From an uncultured Ignavibacteriales bacterium (GTDB taxonomy: Bacteria; Bacteroidota; Ignavibacteria; Ignavibacteriales; Melioribacteraceae), in assembly GCA_947311785.1 (NCBI GenBank), contig CAMZLW010000159.1:1-32925 (forward strand): a stretch of 32,925 bases of DNA. Direction: 5' to 3'. A model generated the notes under the pieces. That model was not told where the DNA came from, did no database searches, and saw nothing but the letters and a program-made list of their open reading frames with translations. Shown here in pieces: positions 25,501-32,925 of the stretch; the stretch's first letter is position 1; each line of letters opens with the position of its first letter. The position numbers and the translations under genes were made by a program.

Positions 25501-28500
25501 AAAACATCTAACGGTTTAATTAAATATTTTACAACTGTTCTAGAATCACCATCCTCTAAATCTTTAATAATTAGCTCTAAAGATTGCTCATTTTTTGCAA
25601 TATTTTGGTCAGGATTTGTTCTATCTATTTCTCTAACCAAACCTTTAGGACTGTAATACTCAGGGTTATCCTCAATGCTTACATTAGAAACTGTTAAAAC
25701 AGAATCCTTATCTGTAACATGAGTTCCATCCACAATTTTTTGCCATTGGCTACCAACAAGGTTAAATTCTGTTAACTGAAAATGAATTTCTTCATCAGTG
25801 CCACTAACCCAAAGACGAATAAATTCTACAAGTGAAAATGTAGGTGAACCAATTTTCTTTCTAAACTCTTTTAATGGAATTTTGAATTGGTACCAAGTTG
25901 ATTTATCTCCATTATCTTTTATTGCTCCACCACCAGCAATAAATGGATTATTAACAATTGAAGTATCTAATGGAATTTCGTATCTGAAGTAACTATTAAT
26001 TTTATCTAAACTTTTGTTTCCATTTAAATCTTCAGTATCTGGGAGACGTCCAATATCGGATAAAGCAGCATTACCTTGTGTACCATTAACTTGAACAAAG
26101 TGTTCTGGGTATTGCCCACCAGATACAATTTTGAAATCGTCTCCATTAGGATCTTTATTATTGGTAGCGTCGTAACCAGGTTCATCAACATTCCGCAAAC
26201 CATCAATACCAGTATCTTCCCCTTCATCTATAATGTCGTTCCAATGTATTTTATCTTCTGTATCAAGTTTAGAGTTAGGAATCATATCTTCACTAATTTG
26301 CCCTAAGTCAAGATTTAATGTAACATTTTTTGGCATATTACCATTGGCATCAGGGTAAATATTAATCCAAAATTCAACAGCATCAATTTTTTCTTCAATA
26401 AGGTTGCTTGCACTAGATGAGAGTGATTTCATCATACCACCCCAAACTTTATCTGGGTTACTTAAATCTGGAGAACTATTATTCAACCCTTTTTCGTTTG
26501 GTCTATAAACATAATCGAGAACAGTAACTTCTCTATCTTTTTTAGCCACCTCTTTGTTTGGCCATATATCTGGTGAATAAGTTTTTGAAGGCAATATGTT
26601 ATACCAAAAACTTTTCCCTTTATAATCCATTAATTCAAGTTTCGATTCAGTTTCATTGTGAGGAATTGAATCTGGCACTGATAAATCTTTCCATGTTGTG
26701 TAAGAAATTCCAATAGGTATAGTTCTTTTTGATGCTTCAAAATCATCAACGTAAGCAATACTTTTACCGTTATCACTCGGTATTGTACTCTTTTTTGTAT
26801 TTGGGTCTGGGTCTATATAGGCAAACTCACCTTTTAATGAGAAAGAAGATTTTGCACTTGTTGAAAAAACTTTATCGAGGGCAGTGGTAATAAATGGTAA
26901 ATCGTGCTTTGTATTAAAATCCACACCAAAAATAGAATTGTTAATTGGCTCTTCGCCAATACGTACTTTATCGCTTAAGGTTTTTTGATTTAAATTAAGG
27001 AACGAAAATCCAAGCTTAGTCTCTTTACTAAACTCGTAAAGAGCTCGTACACCTAATAGCGTTTTAGATGCTAATTGGAATAAATCGTTCTGTTCAAAAG
27101 TAATTTTTAAGTTTGCACCAGGCACAAGAGCTGCAGCATTTCTAATTGTAATTTGCCCAATATTATAATCTACCGCATAATCACTACCAGACTTTAATGT
27201 TTTCCCATCAAGTGTAACACGAACAGAGTTTTCTACAACATTAAATCCAATTTGAAAAGTTGATGAAATTGATGCAGAGTATTCCCCTCGCATATTAAAC
27301 TTATTTTTTGTTACATCGTCTTTCGCAAATGTTTTTGTTGTATCGTATATACTATAATATGCAATTGAGTCGGGTAAATTTGGAGGTAAATCTCTGCCAA
27401 ATGGTTCTAGGAATGGGAAAATTATTTCTCCAGTTGCTGGTATAATTGTAATATCATTTCTAAAATCGAATACACCATCGGAAGGAGTTTGACCACTTTT
27501 ATCAAATAAATCAAGACCAAATGCGTTAAGTAGTTTTACCCCACTATAATTACTTTGAGGTTCTTTTCCTTCAATTATATAAAACATATCAAATTCAAAA
27601 CCATCTTCATTAATCTCTCGCCCACCAAGAGCATATATATTTCTAAGTTGTAGCTTCCAAGCTTGTTTATGCGAGGGTTGAAGATTGGCTGGTTTTACTA
27701 ATTTTAACACAGCAATTGTATCTTTAATGCTATTCCAGAACTCACCATAAGATTCATTAGCTGTTCTGTATGCAACACCTATTGCATCTGTTTTTTGAAT
27801 ATTTGTTTTGAATGTGATATACCCCGTAGCATCGTGGTAAATGTAATCCACTCCCTCCACTAATTTTTCAAATCTACCATTAATAATGGTTTCGCCTGGA
27901 ACAGCATCTGGAGAAGTATCTCGTAAACTATTATCATAAGTTTCACCAGGGTTTAAGGATTTTAAATTAATATATAAATTTGCCCATTTTTGAGTTGCTT
28001 CGTTAACTGCTCCAGTTACAGACCTCCAAACCTCAAGTTCTTTTATTAGATAATTGTTATCAACTACTGGAGTTATGTTACCGTAGTACTTGTTAAACAA
28101 ATTAAGATTTGGGTCAGCATAGATAGTATCAACAAAATAATTATTCTCTGAGTAGTTATATGCTTGAAAAGAGAACTCTTGCTTCTTGCTACCACCAGAA
28201 ACTGCAACTTCTTTTATCTCTCCTTTTTTCTGGGATGCAAGTGCTGTTATTGATAGAGGACCTAATTTAAATTTTGCCTTCACTCCAAAAAGGGCTTCAC
28301 TACCACCAACCAACGGAGATGTTTGAAGAGAAACATTACCAGCTTCAATAGATTGAATTATTTCATCTTCGTATCCTTTATATTGTAGCTTTAACATATT
28401 TTCATACTCAAAGGTACGCTCAGTATTCCAATCGGCACCAATTGTTAATTTGTCTCCAATAGTTCCGTTAACACTAATTTGCACTTGCTGACTAAAATCT

Positions 28501-29300
28501 GGTTCGTTACGAGTATTACCAAGTGCCGAGGCTGTTAATCCTTCGGTAGTTTCGTTACGCCATGCACCATGAATATCTACAGCACCATTAATACGTAAGT
28601 TTATTTTGGGAGGTCCAAAAATTGAGAGGAACGATACACTTGGTAATGGTATTTCTATATTTGTAACATCCGAGAGTAAACTTCCTAAATCATCTTCTTT
28701 ATTTAGTAAATCGTATTTACGCGAAAGGGTGTTCAATTCCTTTTTATTTATCTCATCTGTCATTTTTTTAATGTATTCGCTAAGTGGCATTTTAAGCATC
28801 ACTTTTGCTTCATTGCCAGCAATAGATTCTTTTATTAAAACAAACTGCCCAGTAGAATCTAGTTCAACACTTTTTTTACTATTAAAAGCAGATGGATAAA
28901 TAAAGAAGTTAGACTTAAAACGAGACGTAGGGCTAGTACTAAAATAAGCTGGTTGTTTGTAGTTAAAATATTTCATTCGTGCAGTAGAATCTAGTTTCAT
29001 CGAATCTACAACACCAAGAGAATCCATATACATCGAGTCAATTGTAACTGAATCTGTAACTATTAAATTTGTCGAATCTACAGTAACAAGTGAGTCGGTA
29101 GAATCTGAAAGAACTTCGTAAAGATTTTGGAGGTAGTTTGAAATATATAGAGAAGCGTTTTCATCAGAGTGGATATAGGAATCCCCCATATCATCAAAAA
29201 TGAAATTTTCAGAAACGCTTTTTCTGCTAGTAAAACCGAGAGATGCTATAATGGAAATGGTAACAATTAAAATCGAAAGAATTGAAATTACCTTACGCAC
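22542..29300 (-). CDS. sprA: Type IX secretion outer-membrane translocon SprA/Sov
   Basis: 2252 residues, slightly under the 2300-2500 of known SprA/Sov. It is the giant single-chain beta-barrel through which type IX cargo crosses the outer membrane. A signal peptide (about 1-25, MRKVISILSILIVTISIIA) is followed by serine/aspartate-rich sequence. SprA-specific motifs follow: VRIGEEPINNSIFGVDF (about 785), AYIDPDP and IAYVDDFEASKRTIP (about 840), and the acidic DEGEDTGIDGL...DPNGDDF region (about 1025-1060). Many barrel strands follow. A basic K/S/R-rich insertion lies near residues 1785-1815. The start is GTG (29298-29300), and AAAGG directly abuts it, a poor spacing; an ATT start eight codons upstream is the only in-frame alternative seen. 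It is the first gene of the run ending at accD or before. Confidence 0.95.
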   Translation of the reverse strand: MRKVISILSILIVTISIIASLGFTSRKSVSENFIFDDMGDSYIHSDENASLYISNYLQNLYEVLSDSTDSLVTVDSTNLIVTDSVTIDSMYMDSLGVVDSMKLDSTARMKYFNYKQPAYFSTSPTSRFKSNFFIYPSAFNSKKSVELDSTGQFVLIKESIAGNEAKVMLKMPLSEYIKKMTDEINKKELNTLSRKYDLLNKEDDLGSLLSDVTNIEIPLPSVSFLSIFGPPKINLRINGAVDIHGAWRNETTEGLTASALGNTRNEPDFSQQVQISVNGTIGDKLTIGADWNTERTFEYENMLKLQYKGYEDEIIQSIEAGNVSLQTSPLVGGSEALFGVKAKFKLGPLSITALASQKKGEIKEVAVSGGSKKQEFSFQAYNYSENNYFVDTIYADPNLNLFNKYYGNITPVVDNNYLIKELEVWRSVTGAVNEATQKWANLYINLKSLNPGETYDNSLRDTSPDAVPGETIINGRFEKLVEGVDYIYHDATGYITFKTNIQKTDAIGVAYRTANESYGEFWNSIKDTIAVLKLVKPANLQPSHKQAWKLQLRNIYALGGREINEDGFEFDMFYIIEGKEPQSNYSGVKLLNAFGLDLFDKSGQTPSDGVFDFRNDITIIPATGEIIFPFLEPFGRDLPPNLPDSIAYYSIYDTTKTFAKDDVTKNKFNMRGEYSASISSTFQIGFNVVENSVRVTLDGKTLKSGSDYAVDYNIGQITIRNAAALVPGANLKITFEQNDLFQLASKTLLGVRALYEFSKETKLGFSFLNLNQKTLSDKVRIGEEPINNSIFGVDFNTKHDLPFITTALDKVFSTSAKSSFSLKGEFAYIDPDPNTKKSTIPSDNGKSIAYVDDFEASKRTIPIGISYTTWKDLSVPDSIPHNETESKLELMDYKGKSFWYNILPSKTYSPDIWPNKEVAKKDREVTVLDYVYRPNEKGLNNSSPDLSNPDKVWGGMMKSLSSSASNLIEEKIDAVEFWINIYPDANGNMPKNVTLNLDLGQISEDMIPNSKLDTEDKIHWNDIIDEGEDTGIDGLRNVDEPGYDATNNKDPNGDDFKIVSGGQYPEHFVQVNGTQGNAALSDIGRLPDTEDLNGNKSLDKINSYFRYEIPLDTSIVNNPFIAGGGAIKDNGDKSTWYQFKIPLKEFRKKIGSPTFSLVEFIRLWVSGTDEEIHFQLTEFNLVGSQWQKIVDGTHVTDKDSVLTVSNVSIEDNPEYYSPKGLVREIDRTNPDQNIAKNEQSLELIIKDLEDGDSRTVVKYLIKPLDVFNYSEMKLFVHGDLDTSESSISYQNYLDENDRGTDLYFRFGADSTNYYEYIRPTRADWEEISVKFEDLTTIKELRPADSVNVPYRVPVPGKPGHFYGIRGAPSLTKISFLALGVHNPIDAGVKFMSVSGNLWVNELRVIGANDKAGWAMSSSATLKLADIISVSGSYKQTDPYFHKLSERFGKRVDSRSWNVQTNINIIKLMPFNMPGSNLSVNVSHSESISKPLYKPRTDVAIKQAAATSSNPDSLKLVTETLNVTNTISVSGIKLRIPSKAWYIRETINGLTFNYSYNSSNSRSPATESANSWGWNGSGSYLAKFSKDNYFQPANIPIIGELFKIFKDYRNVKIYFTPQKFDASLSTKRSYKYSKVRTEGVEADISRNFTANRNAGFTWKITEGGFFNVSTNYKLSVASSLLHLLTDENGNARDESEIWNDIFNGQTFGRDNSYTQTIGLNLRPKMPSLLSLDKYFTISSSYSVTYNWKNNFSQPDLGRSAGWGNRISGSLQVKLKSIMKPVFTFLQGDSKKGSKKSSSRRKPKSRYSRDKAKNIDAELKVQDDKNKANSADSLANIDKPSVFNKGLGFMLSTIQYLLFDYDQITLNFSQNNTQGNSGLSGTGTGFWNFWGTSEESINGPGRLYQLGLDRDPGPRAAGGSLSDKFSQKNKFTIKTRRPLWKGANIDINWDLGWGMNKSTTLHVDSLTGEAIITNVTSSGNLDRSFLTIPLAGASVKAVNDLYDPNSPNQNESLSNAFVEGLESIPLLSSLPLFQEVAEFIPRPNWRISWSGLEKLPMVGKLFKRASLQHAYTSKYIEGWKINSEGIEETQTQKISYGFTPLVGLNITFAKLWGGNIIGNIKYSTKKDYTLALATKATTETFSTDINVALSFAKSGFNLPLFGLALKNDIEVSLAYTQGRNSIVNYAMGTKFKEEGTPQDGTKRVTIEPRIKYVMSSRVTLSLFYKRTSVEPEGASKIPETTTNEAGLDIHISIQ

Positions 29301-29578
29301 CTTTTGTGATTTTCTACCGTTAATTATATTACCTAAAATTGTTTATTTTGTTTAAGTGTATGGTAGAATTATTTTCTATATTCCTCCGATTTAACAAAAA
29401 TTATGAATGCAAATTATTTAATAACTATCTAAAATTCAATGCTTTTTATGGGGTTATGAAATTTTGCCTATTTTTGAAAGTACCTAAAATTAAAAAGCAA
29501 AAAGAATGTTTTTTTAACTTATAACTTTTCCCAAATGGATGCCTGCGGTAAGGCACTTAGAACTTTAGCTCACTTGTT
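29301..29578. other. Intergenic region upstream of sprA
   Basis: 278 bases. No gene seen. A GC-richer patch at 29536-29560 contains the inverted pair TGCCT (29540-29544) / AGGCA (29551-29555) with no T-run. A GGAGGA lies at about 29382-29387 on the minus strand without a suitable start codon after it. The sprA promoter is presumably here, but no exact TAnnTTTG element was found. Confidence 0.4.
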
Positions 29579-30268
29579 TTATATAATATCGTTCAAATGA
29601 GTTTTCACATCAAGCACATCTATTATTTGATCTTTTTCAACAATAATTGCACTAAGTTTATTTCCAGCATAAGCACCAGTATCAATATAAACGGCGCTAT
29701 TGTCTTCATCAAAAATTATTTCTTGATGTTTTGTATGCCCAATTATTTGTAGTTTTCCAATATCTAAAGGCTCATCTCTGCACCAAAGCACTCCCCTATC
29801 TGAGCGATAATCATCATAAATTAAGTCGTGAAGTATCGATAAATCTTTTCGAAAATCTTTTGGCAAAAAATATTCGTATTCTTTAGAGATGCCCGCATGG
29901 GAAATAAAACAATCTGGAGTATCAATATAAAAGGGTGCATCTTTAATTATTTTAATATGCTCAAAAACTTTTTCCTCGTTATCTTCGTACGATTCTAACG
30001 TTGCTTCACTTCCATTAAAAACCCACGAACGAGCAAGAACCGAAGTAGGGTCTTTGAAAAAATTATAGAACATATATTCATGATTTCCTGGAGTAAATTT
30101 TAATTTGTTTTCAATTACAAACTCCATTACCTCAAAACTATTATTTCCTCTATCAATAAAATCGCCCACACAATAAATTTCTATTGTTGGATATTTACTT
30201 TGAATCTTATTGTAAAGCTCAACAAGTGTATAGTAACAACCGTGAATATCACCAATTACTGCAATCAT
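29579..30268 (-). CDS. PP1-like serine/threonine metallophosphatase
   Basis: 229 residues, of the bacterial PrpA / calcineurin-like phosphoesterase class. The metal-binding motifs occur in order: GDIHGCY (6-12), GDFIDRGN (about 36), GNHEYM (about 62), SHAGI and IGHTKHQE. Likely a protein phosphatase or a dinucleoside-polyphosphate hydrolase; the two cannot be separated by sequence reading. Its ATG overlaps the stop of the CoA-transferase gene (ATGA), so expression is tied to the metabolic genes upstream. No terminator was recognised downstream. Confidence 0.85.
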   Translation of the reverse strand: MIAVIGDIHGCYYTLVELYNKIQSKYPTIEIYCVGDFIDRGNNSFEVMEFVIENKLKFTPGNHEYMFYNFFKDPTSVLARSWVFNGSEATLESYEDNEEKVFEHIKIIKDAPFYIDTPDCFISHAGISKEYEYFLPKDFRKDLSILHDLIYDDYRSDRGVLWCRDEPLDIGKLQIIGHTKHQEIIFDEDNSAVYIDTGAYAGNKLSAIIVEKDQIIDVLDVKTHLNDII

Positions 30269-31620
30269 AAATTTAAATTATAAGTTTTGTTAGCAAATTC
30301 TGATAGCTCATCTTTAAATTTTGGATGAGCAATTTTTATTAATTCTTTTACACGTTCTCTAATAGATTTGCCCCAAAGTTGAGCAACACCATATTCGGTA
30401 ACTACATAATGCACATCGCCTCGGGAAGTTACCACACCAGCTCCAGGCTTAAGTGTAGAAACTATGCGCGAAATTTTTCCATCCTTTGTTGTTGAAGGAA
30501 GTGCAATAATTGGTTTTCCCCCTTCGGAGTATGCGGCACCGCGAATAAAATCCACCTGACCACCAATACCGCTAAACAATTTTGTTCCAATAGAATCGGA
30601 GCAGACTTGACCTGTTAAATCTACTTCAATAGCAGAATTTATGGCTACCATTTTTTCGTTCTTCGCAATTATAAATGGGTCGTTCACATATTCTTGCGGA
30701 TGAAATTCAAAGATAGGATTATTATCGATATAATCGTAAGATTTTTTAGTTCCAAGCACAAAACCTGCAATAATTTTTCCTGGATGAAGAGTTTTTTTAT
30801 CCCCTGTAATTATTCCATTTTCAACTAAGTCAATCATTCCATCCGAAAACATTTCTGTATGCACACCCAAATCTTTTTTGTTGCCTAAATATTTCATAAC
30901 ATTATCTGGTATTGCACCAATTCCCATTTGTATTGTTGCACCATCCTCAATTAAATCGGCTACATTCTTACCAATGTTGTCGTAAATTTCCATAATTTCG
31001 TTAGTTGCATTTGGGTCAACTTGTGGAAGCTCTAGCAGTGGCTCATCTTTTTCAACAATGTAATCAATTTTATTAATGTGAATAAAACTGTTACCTAATC
31101 CTCTTGGCATTTGATGATTTACTTGTGCAATTACAAGTGTAGCTTTTTCTGTTGGAGTTTTGATATTCCCCACATCAATTCCGTAACTACAAAAGCCATG
31201 CTCATCGGGTGGCGATACATTTATAAAAGCAATATCCACCGGCAAAATTCCTTGTTTAAAAAGTAATGTTACTTCCGATAAAAATATTGGAATAAATTCT
31301 GCACGCCCTTCGTTAATTGCACTACGTGTATTTGCACCAATAAAAAAGGCTTTATGCTTAAAATGCTTTTCCATTCCAGGCTTTAGATAAGGAATATCGC
31401 CAACAATTAAAATGTGATACATCTTAACATCAGTCAGTTCATCTTTTCTTTCCACCATTGCGTTAAGCAAAACCATTGGGGCAGCACATCCTGGTTGAAC
31501 CATAATGCTATCGCCAGATTTAACATGCTTAACAGCTTCTTCGGCTGAGACTAATTTGGAATTATATTTTTCCAACCAAGAAGGTCTTCGTGCAGATTTT
31601 TTTACTTCATCTATTACCAT
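30265..31620 (-). CDS. Acetyl-CoA hydrolase/CoA-transferase family protein
   Basis: 451 residues, in the Cat1/AbfT family that exchanges CoA between acyl-CoA and acetate, butyrate, succinate or 4-hydroxybutyrate. It has the N-terminal half with DSIMVQPGCAAP, a middle with FINVSPPDEHGFCSYG, and the active-site region with MGIGAIPDNV and LGVHTEMFSDG, where Glu256 is the candidate CoA-accepting residue. The C-terminal half has GGQVDFIRGA, PSTTKDGKISRIV and VTEYGVAQLWG. The exact acid substrate is unknown; 4-hydroxybutyrate CoA-transferase is a common annotation of such proteins. It is 15 bases downstream of the alanine dehydrogenase gene. Confidence 0.88.
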   Translation of the reverse strand: MVIDEVKKSARRPSWLEKYNSKLVSAEEAVKHVKSGDSIMVQPGCAAPMVLLNAMVERKDELTDVKMYHILIVGDIPYLKPGMEKHFKHKAFFIGANTRSAINEGRAEFIPIFLSEVTLLFKQGILPVDIAFINVSPPDEHGFCSYGIDVGNIKTPTEKATLVIAQVNHQMPRGLGNSFIHINKIDYIVEKDEPLLELPQVDPNATNEIMEIYDNIGKNVADLIEDGATIQMGIGAIPDNVMKYLGNKKDLGVHTEMFSDGMIDLVENGIITGDKKTLHPGKIIAGFVLGTKKSYDYIDNNPIFEFHPQEYVNDPFIIAKNEKMVAINSAIEVDLTGQVCSDSIGTKLFSGIGGQVDFIRGAAYSEGGKPIIALPSTTKDGKISRIVSTLKPGAGVVTSRGDVHYVVTEYGVAQLWGKSIRERVKELIKIAHPKFKDELSEFANKTYNLNL

Positions 31621-31635
31621 TATAAAATTCCGTTC

Positions 31636-32757
31636 TTAATTTGTTGAAAAAATATGGAGACGCCTATACTCCAAATTAAATGTATCTGCAATTACTTGAT
31701 TAGTGCAATATCCATTATAGGTGCAAATTCCTTTAGAGAAATCTGTATCGCCCAATACTGCGTTGGATAAACCGTTGTTTGATATTTCAAGAATATAATT
31801 GAGTGCCGAATTTGATAATCCGAAAGAAGCAGTGCGTGCCGATAAAGCTGGTACGTTTGGAACACAAAAATGAATTACACCATGCTCAACAAAAACTGGA
31901 TCGGAAATTGTTGTTGGTCTGCTTGTTTCAACACATCCCCCATGGTCAATTGATAAATCGACTATAACTGCACCCTTTTTCATAGTCTTAACCATTTCTG
32001 TATCAACTATGTGAGGAACTTTTTCCCCTTTTACTTGAACTCCACAAATAAGTAAATCGGCATATTTAACAGAACGAGCTATTGTATAAGGGTTTGCAAC
32101 AACTGTAGTTATATTTTTTGAAAGGGTATTTTCAATACGTCTTAATCTACGATTATCTTTATCGAGTACAATCACTTGTGCACCACGCCCAATAACAGTA
32201 CGAGCAGCATTTAAGCCTACAACACCAGCACCAAGAATTACAACAGCAGCAGGAGCAACGCCAGTAATTCCGCCCATCAAAATTCCTCGTCCAAACTCGT
32301 AATCACTTCCAAGATAACGTTCACCAATTTGTACTGCAAGCTGCCCGGCAATTTCACTCATCGAATGTAGTATTGGTGCTTCGTCATCCTTTTCAATAAG
32401 CTCATAACTAATTGCTGTAATTTTTCGTTCAACCATTTCTTCCACAACTTTTCTATCGCCAACTGCAAACTTGTGGAAAGCCAATACAATTTGTTTCTCT
32501 TCAAGAAATGAAACTTCCTCTTCTGTTAGTGGAGATATTTGAGCAATAACCTCGGCACGCTGGTAAACCTCTTCACGCGAATAAACAATTATTGCACCAG
32601 CCTTACGAAACTTTTCGTCAGTAAAATGACTTCCATTGCCTGCTTCTGTTTCAACAAAAACTGTGTGTCCTTGTTTTACAAGCATATCAACTCCAGCTGG
32701 CACAATGGCAACGCGTTTTTCTTCGTGATGTGTCTCTTTGGGGATTCCTATTCGCAT
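31636..32757 (-). CDS. ald: Alanine dehydrogenase (AlaDH/PNT family)
   Basis: 373 residues, NAD-dependent alanine/pyruvate interconversion. The N-terminus MRIGIPKETHHEEKRVAIVP is typical of the AlaDH/PNT family. The Rossmann motif VVILGAGVVGLNAAR is near 178, VKYADLLICGVQVKGEKVPHIV and VIVDLSIDHGGCVETSRPT follow, and SARTASFGLSN sits where AlaDH has PRTSTYALTN. HSMSEIAGQ replaces the common APMSEVAG, so it belongs to a divergent subgroup. The NAD(P) transhydrogenase alpha subunit is an alternative but is usually longer or followed by a beta-subunit gene, absent here. It is the first gene of the three-gene metabolic run. Confidence 0.82.
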   Translation of the reverse strand: MRIGIPKETHHEEKRVAIVPAGVDMLVKQGHTVFVETEAGNGSHFTDEKFRKAGAIIVYSREEVYQRAEVIAQISPLTEEEVSFLEEKQIVLAFHKFAVGDRKVVEEMVERKITAISYELIEKDDEAPILHSMSEIAGQLAVQIGERYLGSDYEFGRGILMGGITGVAPAAVVILGAGVVGLNAARTVIGRGAQVIVLDKDNRRLRRIENTLSKNITTVVANPYTIARSVKYADLLICGVQVKGEKVPHIVDTEMVKTMKKGAVIVDLSIDHGGCVETSRPTTISDPVFVEHGVIHFCVPNVPALSARTASFGLSNSALNYILEISNNGLSNAVLGDTDFSKGICTYNGYCTNQVIADTFNLEYRRLHIFSTN

Positions 32758-32810
32758 AAACGTTCCTATTTCATTTTATTCACTAAAATTACTAACTACT
32801 TAAAAAACTA

Positions 32811-32835
32811 GGTTCTACCCTTATTGTTGTGGGTA
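32811..32835. mobile_element. Candidate end of an insertion sequence
   Basis: GGTTCTACCC at 32811-32820 directly abuts the transposase stop, and TACCC (32816-32820) is inverted to GGGTA (32831-32835). Its position is what is expected of the right-hand end of an IS whose body lies outside the window. The partner terminal repeat cannot be seen, so this is provisional. Confidence 0.3.
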
Positions 32836-32925
32836 AAGGTCTAAGTTCCCATGGAAAAATAGTATGGCACTTCTAAAATTCTTAAAAGTTCTATAACCTC
32901 TACCAACAGATTTCACTTCTTGAAT
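32821..32925 (-). CDS. C-terminal fragment of a probable transposase, cut by window edge
   Basis: 34 codons plus TAA in one open minus-strand frame reaching the right edge. The peptide has VGRGYRTFKNFRSAILFF and ends HGNLDLYPQQ. The G-x-G-(Y/F)-R-x-F-x-N-F-R-x-x-I-L pattern is the tail seen in many DDE transposases, particularly ISL3-like. The stop is followed outwards by GGTTCTACCC (32811-32820), which could be the element's terminal repeat. Family assignment is from pattern memory over a short stretch. Confidence 0.5.
   Translation of the reverse strand: MQEVKSVGRGYRTFKNFRSAILFFHGNLDLYPQQ

Noticed and set aside
29540-29555. TGCCT / AGGCA inverted pair as a terminator downstream of the phosphatase gene
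   Set aside because: Five-base stem without a following T-run; too weak.
31636-32757. NAD(P) transhydrogenase alpha subunit instead of alanine dehydrogenase
   Set aside because: No transhydrogenase beta-subunit gene follows, and the length and C-terminus fit alanine dehydrogenase better, though the subgroup is divergent.
1-32925. tRNA and rRNA genes
   Set aside because: No cloverleaf-like GC-rich segments or rRNA landmark sequences were recognised in any intergenic region. A covariance search would be needed to exclude small RNAs.

Overview
The window is AT-rich bacterial DNA with no rRNA, tRNA or CRISPR array visible. Several features point to the Bacteroidota/Chlorobiota (FCB) group, probably a relative of Ignavibacteria or Bacteroidetes. 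It has a 2252-residue SprA (the outer-membrane translocon of the type IX secretion system) next to a PorX-type response regulator with a PglZ domain. It also has DUF3943 and DUF1573 proteins, a TonB/MORN envelope protein, a Bacteroidetes-style RecQ, and the octamer TATATTTG (fitting the Bacteroidetes -7 consensus TAnnTTTG) upstream of several genes. Species assignment is not possible by reading alone.

Layout. (1) 232-3262, plus strand: a tightly overlapped trio of an MgtE magnesium channel, a PAP2-family membrane phosphatase/phosphotransferase and the menaquinone methyltransferase MenG/UbiE. (2) 3266-4011, minus: two small unknown genes, one membrane-anchored. (3) 4273-6078, minus: TypA/BipA with a TTG start and a terminator-like hairpin in its leader. 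(4) 6187-9632, minus: three exported envelope proteins (small outer-membrane barrel, DUF3943 protein, MORN-plus-double-TonB protein). (5) 9931-12170, minus: a two-gene ABC-2 exporter with a TTGA overlap. (6) 12512-16399, plus: an elongated RecQ helicase and a probable exported L,D-transpeptidase. (7) 16513-17011, plus: a RHH/RelE-type toxin-antitoxin pair behind a near-consensus sigma70-type promoter. (8) 17045-18964, minus: a ROK sugar kinase and accD, separated by a clear intrinsic terminator. (9) 19068-29300, minus: DUF1573 protein, tsaB, tsaE, porX and sprA, probably transcribed from sprA towards accD. (10) 29579-32757, minus: a metallophosphatase, an acetyl-CoA hydrolase/CoA-transferase and alanine dehydrogenase, tightly packed. 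(11) 32821-32925, minus: the last 34 codons of a probable transposase, cut by the window edge.

How the genes fit together. The most coherent block is secretion: sprA builds the type IX pore and porX is the cytoplasmic regulator of that system, 36 bases away. Essential housekeeping follows in the same direction: the t6A tRNA modification pair tsaE/tsaB and the carboxyltransferase accD. The right block links amino-acid and CoA-ester metabolism (alanine to pyruvate; CoA transfer to or from short acids) to a PP1-like phosphatase.

Accessory signals are modest. They are a dispersed palindromic repeat present twice (4093-4170 and 12350-12418), short repeats related to AGATATCAGATTT at three sites, the toxin-antitoxin pair, the transposase tail, and a perfect 11-base inverted repeat at 8321-8360. 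I do not see a multi-gene system that is clearly new. The best candidates for follow-up are the sprA-porX linkage, the repeat family, the unassigned gene pair at 3266-4011 and the envelope protein with two TonB domains.
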